DNA of 64,000 bases from Oscillospiraceae bacterium. GTDB taxonomy: Bacteria > Bacillota > Clostridia > Oscillospirales > CAG-272. Within the stretch, counting starts at the first letter, position 1; each line of letters opens with the position of its first letter. The notes beneath the pieces were generated by a model. That model did no database searches. It was not told the origin of the DNA and saw nothing but the letters and a program-made list of their open reading frames with translations. Shown here piece by piece: positions 43,036 to 50,696 of the stretch. Location of the stretch: the NCBI GenBank assembly GCA_015064355.1, contig SVSJ01000005.1, forward strand, positions 20,614 through 84,613, given 5' to 3'. Position numbers and translations under genes: made by a program.

Positions 43036-43062
43036 AAAGTGACTGAGTTATTCAGCCACTTT
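43036..43062 (-). terminator. Terminator of polA
   Basis: 11-bp stem on the minus strand (AAAGTGGCTGA/TCAGTCACTTT, one G-U), 5-base loop, then TTTGTTTTT. On the plus strand the wobble becomes an A-C mismatch, but the tract TTTATTTTTT still allows it to end the XRE transcript. Confidence 0.75.
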
Positions 43063-43068
43063 TATTTT

Positions 43069-45594
43069 TTATTTTGCATCGTACCAGGTCTCGCCGATTC
43101 CGAAGTCAGCGGTAAGGGGCACTGCCACCTTTACTGCGTTTTCCATTTCACGGACAAGGATCTCAGCCGCAAGGTCAGCCGAGTCCGCTTTGGCCTCAAC
43201 GATCAGCTCGTCGTGGACCTGCATAATAAGTCTCGCGTCGATCCCCGATTCCTTTAATGCACGGCTCACGTTGATCATGGCGATCTTGATAACGTCTGCG
43301 GCTGTTCCCTGGATAGGGCTGTTCATCGCAACACGCTCGCCGAATGCCTGCAGATTCCTGTTCTTTGACGCAAGCTCGGGAATATTTCTGCGACGTCCGA
43401 AATGTGTGGTCGTATATCCGTCAGCCTTTGCGGAGGCGATCGTATCTTTCAGATACTTGTCAACACCAGAATAGGTGTAAAGGTAATTTTCGATATACTC
43501 CTTTGCCATCTTTCTGGTGATGCCGAGGTCCTTGGCAAGGGAAAACTCGCCAATACCGTACACGATACCGAAGTTGACCGCTTTTGCACGGCGGCGCAAG
43601 TCGGGTGTTACGTCATCCTCGTCAACACCAAACACCTGGGCGGCAACGGCTGTGTGAATGTCCTGGCCGTCGATAAATGCTTTTTGCATATTCTCATCTC
43701 CGGAAAGTGCGGAAAGTATGCGAAGCTCGATCTGTGAATAGTCCGCGTCAACAAGCACGTATCCGTCCTCGGCGATGAAATATTTGCGCAGCTCTCTGCC
43801 TATATCATCTCTGACGGGAATGTTTTGCAGGTTCGGGTCGCTTGATGCAAGTCTGCCCGTTGCTGTGCCTGTCTGGTTCAGCTTTGTGTGGATTCGTCCG
43901 CACTCATCTGCCTGTGCTATGAGAGGATCACCGTAGGTGCCGCGGAGCTTTGCAATCTTGCGGTACATAAGGATGTCGCCGATTATTGTGTGATACGGAC
44001 GGAGGGATTCGAGAGTTTCCGCGTCGGTTGAGTAGCCGGTTTTTGTTTTCTTGCCCGAGGGGAGTCCTATCTCGTCAAAGAGCACCTCACCAAGCTGCTT
44101 GGGCGAGTTAATATTGAACTGCCGTCCTGCCTGGAGCCAGATTGCATCCATAAGGGCGTTTTCCGTAAGCAACAGCTCTTCGGAGTATTTCTTGATTCCG
44201 TCGGGGTCGATCTTGAAGCCGATTTCTTCCATCTCCGCGAGTACTCTGGAAAGAGGCAACTCTATACTGTGCATAAGCTCGAGCATTCCGTACTCAACAA
44301 GGAGCTTTTCCGTCTCTGCTTTTGTCTCATAGATCGCAAGTGCGGCGTCGGCTGAATTCTCGATCACAGCACCTGTGTACTTCTCCGCCACATCCGTCAG
44401 CAGGTATTTTCCGCCGCCCGGTGCAAGGAGGTATGCCGCCAGCATTGTGTCATAAACACAGTTAATATTTTCTCCCGATATGTGAAGCTCTCGAAGAAGA
44501 GATTTGTAGTCGTGGCATATTATCTCATTGGCGGAAAGGAGGGTGAGCACGTCCTCAAGGGCCACATTTTTGCAAAGCTTCACCATGCCCTCGCCTGTGT
44601 AAACCGCAAAGCCGTCTGCACCGTGGTGAATTGCGATCGGGGTGTCGAATTTCAGATTTGCGAGGCTTGGTATTTCTTCGGTCTCAACAGATTCTTTCTC
44701 TTTTGCGGGAACTTCGGTTGCGGATGTTTCATATGCGCCGAACTTCTTTGCCATTCCGGAGAACTCAAGCTCTGTGCAAAGGGCTAAAAATGCCTCGCTA
44801 TCCACATCGCGGTGAGAGAACAGCTCATCAGCAGAACAGCAAATGGGTGCTTCACGAAGAATTGTGGCAAGTCTCCGGGACATAAATGCAGAGTCCCGCC
44901 CTGCCTCAAGCTTTGCGATAACAGATTTGGTCTGACCGTATTTTTCAACGTCAGAGTAGATAGTTTCAAGATTCTTTGCAGACTGGATAAGCTTCAGGGC
45001 AGTCTTTTCGCCAATTCCGGGAACACCGGGTATATTGTCGGAGGAGTCGCCCATAAGCGCTTTCACATCAACAAATTCCTCGGGAGTGATACCGTATTCG
45101 GAGAAGAATTTTTCCCGATCGAAGTATATGTCTTCCTTTGTTTTTTCAAGGACAACTGTGGTACGGTCGGAAATAAGCTGGAGTGAGTCCCGGTCTCCTG
45201 TGAGAATATAGGACTGAATCTCTCCTGTTTTGTCAGCCATTGTAACAGATGTGCCAATCACGTCGTCAGCCTCAAATCCGGGGCACTCAATAACGAGAAA
45301 TCCGAGAGCCGCCGCCGCTCTCTTGGCGTATGGCATCTGCGCCCGAAGCTCGTCAGGCATACCTTTGCGCGTACCTTTATATTCCGCATATTCCTCGTGG
45401 CGGAATGTCTTTTTGCTCACGTCAAAGGCGCAGGCGATATAGTCAGGCTTGATTGCATCAAGATGCTTTTTTATAATATTCAGAAACCCGTAAATTGCGT
45501 TTGTGGGGATTCCGGACTTTGTGGTAAGGGGGCGAATTCCGTAAAAGGCGCGGTTTATTATACTGTTGCCGTCAAGTATGAGAAACTTTTTCAT
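43069..45594 (-). CDS. polA: DNA polymerase I
   Basis: 841 residues. 5'-3' exonuclease domain (1-~290): DGNSIINRAFYGI, FEADDVIGT, ALMGDSSDNIPGVPGIGEKTA. The 3'-5' exonuclease domain is present in fold but lacks the DxE catalytic motif (HHGADGF in its place), so proofreading is lost, as in Bacillus and Thermus enzymes. Polymerase motif A VLVDADYSQIELR, motif B DLRRRAKAVNFGIVYG, motif C IMQVHDELIVEA. Acts in repair and Okazaki fragment processing. Its promoter -35 lies within the loop of the upstream sigF terminator. Confidence 0.97.
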   Translation of the reverse strand: MKKFLILDGNSIINRAFYGIRPLTTKSGIPTNAIYGFLNIIKKHLDAIKPDYIACAFDVSKKTFRHEEYAEYKGTRKGMPDELRAQMPYAKRAAAALGFLVIECPGFEADDVIGTSVTMADKTGEIQSYILTGDRDSLQLISDRTTVVLEKTKEDIYFDREKFFSEYGITPEEFVDVKALMGDSSDNIPGVPGIGEKTALKLIQSAKNLETIYSDVEKYGQTKSVIAKLEAGRDSAFMSRRLATILREAPICCSADELFSHRDVDSEAFLALCTELEFSGMAKKFGAYETSATEVPAKEKESVETEEIPSLANLKFDTPIAIHHGADGFAVYTGEGMVKLCKNVALEDVLTLLSANEIICHDYKSLLRELHISGENINCVYDTMLAAYLLAPGGGKYLLTDVAEKYTGAVIENSADAALAIYETKAETEKLLVEYGMLELMHSIELPLSRVLAEMEEIGFKIDPDGIKKYSEELLLTENALMDAIWLQAGRQFNINSPKQLGEVLFDEIGLPSGKKTKTGYSTDAETLESLRPYHTIIGDILMYRKIAKLRGTYGDPLIAQADECGRIHTKLNQTGTATGRLASSDPNLQNIPVRDDIGRELRKYFIAEDGYVLVDADYSQIELRILSALSGDENMQKAFIDGQDIHTAVAAQVFGVDEDDVTPDLRRRAKAVNFGIVYGIGEFSLAKDLGITRKMAKEYIENYLYTYSGVDKYLKDTIASAKADGYTTTHFGRRRNIPELASKNRNLQAFGERVAMNSPIQGTAADVIKIAMINVSRALKESGIDARLIMQVHDELIVEAKADSADLAAEILVREMENAVKVAVPLTADFGIGETWYDAK

Positions 45595-45626
45595 AAGTTA
45601 CCTCTCGGAGATTGTTATTACCAAAT

Positions 45627-45655
45627 ATTATAACACAAAACCCGCTCGGTTACAA
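45627..45655 (-). promoter_or_regulatory. Promoter of polA, overlapping the sigF terminator
   Basis: On the minus strand TTGTAA (45650-45655), 17-base spacer CCGAGCGGGTTTTGTGT, TATAAT (45627-45632). The -35 hexamer falls in the loop and adjoining stem of the sigF terminator. Confidence 0.6.
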
Positions 45656-45667
45656 TAACCCGGCGGG
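45641..45667 (-). terminator. Terminator of the spoIIA operon
   Basis: 12-position stem on the minus strand (CCCGCCGGGTTA/TAACCGAGCGGG, one G-U and one mismatch), 3-base loop, then TTTTGTG. Located 16 bases past the sigF stop. Confidence 0.65.
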
Positions 45668-45683
45668 ATTTTCTTTTCGATTG

Positions 45684-46412
45684 TTACACAAGCTGTGCTC
45701 TTAATGAGGTGAATATCTTTTTCTCCTCCCGTGATATTTTAACTTGGGTAAGTCCAAGTGCGTCAGCGGTCTGCTGCTGTGAGTAATCCTTGAAATAGCG
45801 CAGAGTTATGATCTGCCTCCAGAGGGGCGGGAGCTTGTTTATTGTTTCGCAGAGTGCCACGTTTTCAATCATTTTACCAAGGGTATCGTCACCTGATGGA
45901 ATCACGTCCTCAAGAGAGAAATCGTCGTCCCCTATGACCTCGGAAAGGGATCTGACCGGTGAGGTTGAATCAAGAGCAGCAGCTGCTTCTGACGGGGTCA
46001 CCCCCACAGCTTTCGCTATATCCTCAAGCCGCGGCTCAACACCGTGCTCCGCAATATAGGTTTCCCTCTCGTGCATAATGACAGCGCCGAGTCTTTTTTG
46101 TATCCGGCTTACCTTGAGAAGTCCGTCATCACGCAAAAATCTGCGTATCTCACCTATGATAAGTGGTACTGCGTAGGTTGAAAACGCGAATCCCCGGGAC
46201 AGATCAAAGCTGCGGATCGCCTTGAGCAGTCCTATTGAGCCTATCTGCACCAGATCCTCATAATCGGTTCCACGTCCGCGGAATCTGTAAGCCAGCCCGT
46301 TAACAAGGCCGCTGTTCAGCTCCATGAGCCTTGCTTCAGCAGAAGTGTCACCCTCGGCATAAGCCTTTAGTGCTTCTGCTATTTCTTTATATGTGACTTC
46401 ACTTTGTGCCAT
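45684..46412 (-). CDS. sigF: Sporulation sigma factor F
   Basis: 242 residues. Region 2: DYEDLVQIGSIGLLKAIRSFDLSRGFAFSTYAVPLIIGEIRRFLRDD; region 3: RLGAVIMHERE, EPRLEDIAKAVGVTPSEAA; region 4: LPPLWRQIITLRYFKDYSQQQTADALGLTQVKISREEKK. The FSTYAVPxIIGEIxRFxRDDG stretch and the position after spoIIAB fix it as the first forespore sigma factor, held by SpoIIAB until septation. Spacing from spoIIAB is 43 bases. A fourth sigma gene, sigG, commonly follows elsewhere; it is not in this window. Confidence 0.96.
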   Translation of the reverse strand: MAQSEVTYKEIAEALKAYAEGDTSAEARLMELNSGLVNGLAYRFRGRGTDYEDLVQIGSIGLLKAIRSFDLSRGFAFSTYAVPLIIGEIRRFLRDDGLLKVSRIQKRLGAVIMHERETYIAEHGVEPRLEDIAKAVGVTPSEAAAALDSTSPVRSLSEVIGDDDFSLEDVIPSGDDTLGKMIENVALCETINKLPPLWRQIITLRYFKDYSQQQTADALGLTQVKISREEKKIFTSLRAQLV

Positions 46413-46455
46413 TTTTTGTCTCCCGATATTTTTGTTAGCGGAATGACGCTATGTA

Positions 46456-46905
46456 CTATTTTCTTATAGGCAAAAGTGACAACTTCTTCGTCATTACAAC
46501 CTTTGTTCCCCGGCCGGGTGATGAGGTGACCTTCAGGGAATCCATGAAATTTTCGATTATTGTAAATCCCATGCCACTTCTCTCGTTTTCAGGATCTGTT
46601 GTAAACAGCGGACGCATGGCTTCCTCAATATTCGCGATTCCGCAGCCCTTGTCCTTGATCTCTGCACGGAACACCCTGTCGTCGTAGATCTTCAGTATCA
46701 TTTGTATGTCGCCTATGTGTTCTCTGTAGCCGTGGACTATAGCGTTTGTTACCGCCTCGGATATGGCGCATTTTATGTCAGACAGCTCGTCAAATGTCGG
46801 GTTCATCTGTGCGCAAAATGCTGCTGCAACCGATCTTGCGTAAGCCTCGTTTGCCGAGTATGACGGGAATACTATTTTCGTTTCATTTTCAAGTACAGCT
46901 TTCAT
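46456..46905 (-). CDS. spoIIAB: Anti-sigma-F factor SpoIIAB (serine kinase)
   Basis: 149 residues. ATP-binding motifs of the GHKL fold: SEAVTNAIVHGY (N box), KDKGCGI (G1) and LFTTDPENERSGMGFTIIENF (G2). It binds and silences sigma F and phosphorylates SpoIIAA. The ATG at 46905 is preferred, with GGAGG eight bases upstream; the TTG immediately before it (46908) is not. Confidence 0.97.
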   Translation of the reverse strand: MKAVLENETKIVFPSYSANEAYARSVAAAFCAQMNPTFDELSDIKCAISEAVTNAIVHGYREHIGDIQMILKIYDDRVFRAEIKDKGCGIANIEEAMRPLFTTDPENERSGMGFTIIENFMDSLKVTSSPGRGTKVVMTKKLSLLPIRK

Positions 46906-46926
46906 CAAGTTTTCCTCCCTGCAGAA

Positions 46927-47265
46927 TTATTTATTTACGGGCATATTTTCGATTTTTATGAGGCGCTCCGTTCCCGCAAGATCCAGAATACGCTTTATCT
47001 GCGGAGTCGGATTTGCCACCTTGAACATGATCCCAAGCTCCGTTGCCTTTGCATATCTGCCAAGTATAAGTCCAAGTCCCGAGCTATCCATAAATGCAAC
47101 TCTCGACAAGTCGAGAATAAGCTCGTCCGGCCGCTGGATATACACCTTTGTGTCGATTCTGCTCCTAATTTGCCTTGCGTTGTGATGGTCTACATCTCCG
47201 TCAAGAAATACGGTCAAACACCGCCCGGAGGTTATGCTTTTTACGCTGATTTCACAATCCGTCAT
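46927..47265 (-). CDS. spoIIAA: Anti-sigma-F factor antagonist SpoIIAA
   Basis: 112 residues, STAS fold. The phosphorylated serine lies in FMDSSGLGLILGRYAKA (residues 59-75). Unphosphorylated, it displaces sigma F from SpoIIAB in the forespore; SpoIIE phosphatase, outside the window, activates it. First gene of the spoIIA operon, with 21 bases to spoIIAB. GAGG precedes the ATG; a sigma-H-like promoter lies upstream. Confidence 0.96.
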   Translation of the reverse strand: MTDCEISVKSITSGRCLTVFLDGDVDHHNARQIRSRIDTKVYIQRPDELILDLSRVAFMDSSGLGLILGRYAKATELGIMFKVANPTPQIKRILDLAGTERLIKIENMPVNK

Positions 47266-47303
47266 TATTCCGTCCTCGCTTTTATGTTTATGTAAGTATT
47301 ATA

Positions 47304-47325
47304 ATTGAGTGTGAGGAAAAATCCT
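47304..47325 (-). promoter_or_regulatory. Candidate sigma-H promoter of spoIIA
   Basis: On the minus strand AGGATTT (47319-47325), 11-base gap, CAAT (47304-47307), close to the sigma-H consensus AGGAWWW..GAAT. TATAAT is also present at 47299-47304 region but lacks a -35. Known B. subtilis spoIIA uses sigma H. Confidence 0.45.
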
Positions 47326-47362
47326 GTCGCAATATGTATTTATCCCCGAGAAAATTCCGACA
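47325..47362. promoter_or_regulatory. Two candidate Spo0A boxes upstream of spoIIA
   Basis: TGTCGCAA on the plus strand (47325-47332) and TGTCGGAA on the minus strand (47355-47362); each differs by one base from the TGTCGAA core. Spo0A binds such boxes upstream of spoIIA in B. subtilis. Confidence 0.35.
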
Positions 47363-47417
47363 GAGGTTTCCGAAAACACACAAAATTTTACACCCTTCGC
47401 AGAAACGCGTTTTCTTA

Positions 47418-47446
47418 TTGACATAAACGGACAATTGTGGTATCAT
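47418..47446 (+). promoter_or_regulatory. Sigma-A promoter of pfp
   Basis: TTGACA (47418-47423), 17-base spacer, TATCAT (47441-47446), ~40 bases before the ATG at 47486. Confidence 0.72.
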
Positions 47447-47485
47447 AATTATATATATTTTTTGATTCAAGGACGGTATTTAACT

Positions 47486-48742
47486 ATGGCTAACATTCTC
47501 AAAGGCGCCGCTGTTGTAGGTCAGTCCGGTGGTCCGACCGCGGCTATCAACGCTACTCTTTCCGGCGTTATCAAGGGATTTTTTGAAAGCAACGGAGCAG
47601 TAACAAAGCTCTACGGTATGAGAAACGGTATTGAGGGTTTCATTGGCGAGAGACTTTGCGATCTCGGCGAAATGTTCGCTGACTCCGAGGGCAAGCTTGA
47701 CACAGAAAAGCTTGATATGCTTGTTTCCACCCCTGCCGCTGCTCTCGGCTCTTGCAGAAAGAAGCTTCCCAAGCCCCAGGACGATCCCGCGTTTTTCGAG
47801 AATCTCATTGCGCTGTTCAAGAAGTACGACATCCGCTATTTCTTCTACATCGGCGGTAACGATTCCATGGACACAGTTGCGAAGCTGACCGAATATCTCC
47901 GCACATCCGACTACGAAATGCGCGTTATGGGCGTACCGAAGACTATTGACAACGACCTTGCCGGCACAGACCACACCCCCGGTTTCGGCTCTGCGGCAAA
48001 GTTTATCGCAACAACTATGCAGGAAATCATCCGCGACTGCGCAGTTTACACTACAAAGGCTGTAACTATCGTTGAGATCATGGGTCGTGACGCAGGTTGG
48101 CTTACTGCCGCTGCTGCTCTCCCCAGAGTGATTACCGGTGTTGAGCCTGATTACGTATATCTCCCCGAGGCTCCCTTCTCTATGGAAGGATTCTACCGTG
48201 ATATCGAAGCGGCGTTTGAAAAGCATCCCAACATCGTTATTGCAGTTTCCGAGGGTGCAAGATTTGCTGACGGTCGCTACGTTGGTGAAGGCACACAGAG
48301 CGGTGCAACTGACGTCTTCGGTCACAAGTATCTTGAAGGTACAGGCAAGGCTCTTGAGAATGCTGTCAAGGAGCATTTCGGTTGCAAAGTTCGCTCCATT
48401 GAGCTTAATCTCCCTCAGAGATGCGCAGCTCATCTTACCTCCGGCACAGACCTTACCGAATCCCAGAACTGTGGTAAGACTGCTGTTCTGTCGGCCGTTT
48501 CCGGAACAAGCGGATGCATGATTGCTATGATCCGTGAGGACGGCGAAGAATACAAGATCAGCTACGTTCCCTCCGACGTTACAAAGATCGCAAATGCGGT
48601 ACGCGACGTTCCCCGTTCCTTCATTAATGAGGAGGGCAACAACGTAACCGACGAATGTCTCAACTACATCAAGCCTCTCATCGCAGGGGAAACAAAGCTG
48701 TTCTTCAAGGACGGCCTGCCGGTTCATTTTATTATTAAGTAA
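47486..48742 (+). CDS. pfp: PPi-dependent 6-phosphofructokinase
   Basis: 418 residues. GQSGGPTAAINA near the N-terminus, GGNDSMDT (123-130) and PKTIDNDLAGTD (151-162). ATP enzymes have GGDGS; Asp126 at the fourth position here is the residue that blocks the ATP alpha-phosphate and marks PPi use. Phosphorylates fructose-6-phosphate reversibly with PPi, saving ATP in glycolysis. The ATG at 47486 (MANILKGAAVV) is chosen; the longer frame begins inside the promoter. Codon bias suggests strong expression. A terminator follows. Confidence 0.93.
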   Translation: MANILKGAAVVGQSGGPTAAINATLSGVIKGFFESNGAVTKLYGMRNGIEGFIGERLCDLGEMFADSEGKLDTEKLDMLVSTPAAALGSCRKKLPKPQDDPAFFENLIALFKKYDIRYFFYIGGNDSMDTVAKLTEYLRTSDYEMRVMGVPKTIDNDLAGTDHTPGFGSAAKFIATTMQEIIRDCAVYTTKAVTIVEIMGRDAGWLTAAAALPRVITGVEPDYVYLPEAPFSMEGFYRDIEAAFEKHPNIVIAVSEGARFADGRYVGEGTQSGATDVFGHKYLEGTGKALENAVKEHFGCKVRSIELNLPQRCAAHLTSGTDLTESQNCGKTAVLSAVSGTSGCMIAMIREDGEEYKISYVPSDVTKIANAVRDVPRSFINEEGNNVTDECLNYIKPLIAGETKLFFKDGLPVHFIIK

Positions 48743-48761
48743 GATTAAATCAAACCAAATA

Positions 48762-48795
48762 AACAACACGGGGTACCGGATGGTATCCCGTTGTT
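48762..48795 (+). terminator. Terminator of pfp
   Basis: AACAAC/GTTGTT outer stem with GGGGTACC/GGTATCCC inner stem (2-base bulge, one G-U), GGAT loop, then TTTTTTCG. Confidence 0.8.
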
Positions 48796-48844
48796 TTTTC
48801 GATTAAAAAATAATTTTTTGGTCGATTTTTATTACAACAATATC

Positions 48845-48873
48845 TTGTATTGCTTGTCGATTTCTGTTATAAT
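48845..48873 (+). promoter_or_regulatory. Promoter of the ABC exporter pair
   Basis: TTGTAT (48845-48850), 17-base spacer, TATAAT (48868-48873). Two copies of a GTCGATTT(T/C)T(A/G)TTA element (48831-48844 and 48856-48869) lie 25 bases apart, the second between the hexamers. Confidence 0.55.
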
Positions 48874-48920
48874 GGTAGGACTGGTATTTTTTATTCAACA
48901 CTCGGATGGAGGTGTTTCAT

Positions 48921-50696
48921 TTGATATTCGGAAAGCATATCAACAAGTACTACTTAAAGTACGCTCATATGCTTCTTATCGGTCTTGTTGCCCTCGTTGC
49001 CGTTGACTATCTGCAGCTGGTTATTCCTAACCTGTATCAGATGGTAATTAACGGTATAAACGACGGTTACGTTATGATCGATGGCGTAGAGCACGTATTT
49101 GATCTGAATTTCCTTATCGATCGCATTTGCTTGCCTATGATAGGCGTAATTCTCGCTATGGTTGTCGGACGTTTCCTTTGGAGAATTATGTTCTTCGGCT
49201 CCGGTATTAAGGTAGAAGAAGAGCTCAGAAACAAAATGTTCGACAATGCGAAGAATCTCAGCCGCGAATACTATCAGGTAAACAAGGTCGGCAACCTTAT
49301 GAGCCTTTTCACCAACGACCTTGACACCGTTCAGGAATGCTACGGCTGGGGTATTATGATGTTCTGCGATGCGGTTTTACTTGGAATCCTCGCTATCATC
49401 AAGATGTTCCGAATGAACTGGATCCTTACTCTGCTCTCCCTTATTCCCATGTTTTTCCTTCTTGCATCCGCTACAGTTGTTGGCAGATACATGATGAAGA
49501 AATGGGACGTAAGACAGGAAGCATTCTCAAGGCTTTCGGATTTCTCCCAGGAAAGCTTCTCCGGTATTGCCGTAATCAAGGCGTTTGTTAAAGAAGCCAA
49601 AGAGCTTATGGCCTTCAAAAAGCTTAATATTGAGAATGAAGACGCCAACATTGACCACACCAAGGCTTCCGTTCTTATGCGTATTATGGTAACACTTTTC
49701 GTTGAAAGCGTTATCTGCGTTATCCTGGGCTACGGCGGCTATCTGGTTTACAATGACGTGTTCAACGCCGGTCAGCTTGTTGAGTTTATCGGTTACTTCA
49801 ACTCAGTTGTATGGCCTATTATGGCTGTTTCCGAGCTTATTGATATGACATCTCGCGGTAAGGCTTCTCTTAAAAGAATCGGTCAGCTCCTTGATGCTGA
49901 ACAGAATGTTCGCGACCGCGACGGTGCTGTTCCCCTCAATGACATCAAGGGTAACATCGAATTCAGAAATCTCACATTCCGCTACCCCGACGGCGAGTTC
50001 AATGCTCTCGAGAATATTACTTTCAAGATCAAGGCAGGAGAAAACGTTGGCCTCGTTGGTAAGACCGGCTCCGGTAAGACAACTCTGGTTGACCTTATCC
50101 TCCGTACATACAATGTTCCCGACGGTTCCCTGTTTATTGACGGTCACGACGTAAACGATATTACCATCCACTCGGTTCGCGAGGGTTGCGCTTACGTTCC
50201 ACAGGACAACTTCCTCTTCTCCGATACAATTGAACATAATATTGCATTCGGTATTGAAGACTATGACAACGACACCATCACCCGTGCTGCAAAGCTTGCG
50301 GATATCCACTCCAACATCAAGGATTTCCAGCTTGGCTACGACACAGTTCTCGGCGAGCGCGGTGTTACAGTTTCCGGCGGTCAGAAGCAGCGAATCTCCA
50401 TCGCACGTGCCCTTGTTAAGAATTCGCCTATTCTGATCCTTGACGACTCCGTTTCCGCGGTTGATACCAAGACCGAAAAGACGATCCTTGAAAATCTCCG
50501 CACAACAAGAGCGGGCAAAACAACTATCCTTATTGCTCACAGAATTTCAACTATTGAAAAAATGGACAAGATCATTTTCATTGACGACGGTAAGCTGGCT
50601 GCTTTCGGCACACACGACGAGCTTTACAGCGGCTGTCCCGAATATGCAAAGATGGTTGACCTCCAGAAGCTTGAAGAGGAAGGGGGCGACAACTGA
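48921..50696 (+). CDS. ABC exporter subunit with degenerate ATPase site
   Basis: 591 residues. Six membrane segments (about 15-330) and an ATPase: Walker A GKTGSGKT, signature VSGGQKQR, Walker B ILILDDSVSAVD, H-loop LIAHRIS. The catalytic glutamate after Walker B is replaced by Asp (LDDS), the mark of the degenerate site in heterodimeric exporters such as TM287/TM288 or BmrCD. I start it at TTG 48921, with GGAGGT (48908-48913) seven bases upstream; ATG 48906 would place the start on that site. The next gene begins with a one-base overlap (TGATG). Confidence 0.92.
   Translation: MIFGKHINKYYLKYAHMLLIGLVALVAVDYLQLVIPNLYQMVINGINDGYVMIDGVEHVFDLNFLIDRICLPMIGVILAMVVGRFLWRIMFFGSGIKVEEELRNKMFDNAKNLSREYYQVNKVGNLMSLFTNDLDTVQECYGWGIMMFCDAVLLGILAIIKMFRMNWILTLLSLIPMFFLLASATVVGRYMMKKWDVRQEAFSRLSDFSQESFSGIAVIKAFVKEAKELMAFKKLNIENEDANIDHTKASVLMRIMVTLFVESVICVILGYGGYLVYNDVFNAGQLVEFIGYFNSVVWPIMAVSELIDMTSRGKASLKRIGQLLDAEQNVRDRDGAVPLNDIKGNIEFRNLTFRYPDGEFNALENITFKIKAGENVGLVGKTGSGKTTLVDLILRTYNVPDGSLFIDGHDVNDITIHSVREGCAYVPQDNFLFSDTIEHNIAFGIEDYDNDTITRAAKLADIHSNIKDFQLGYDTVLGERGVTVSGGQKQRISIARALVKNSPILILDDSVSAVDTKTEKTILENLRTTRAGKTTILIAHRISTIEKMDKIIFIDDGKLAAFGTHDELYSGCPEYAKMVDLQKLEEEGGDN

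Noticed and set aside
47480..48769. Minus-strand open frame (429 codons) opposite pfp
   Set aside because: Antisense to an intact PPi-phosphofructokinase gene with strong codon bias, which leaves the reverse frame free of stops; no start signals and composition like a shadow frame.
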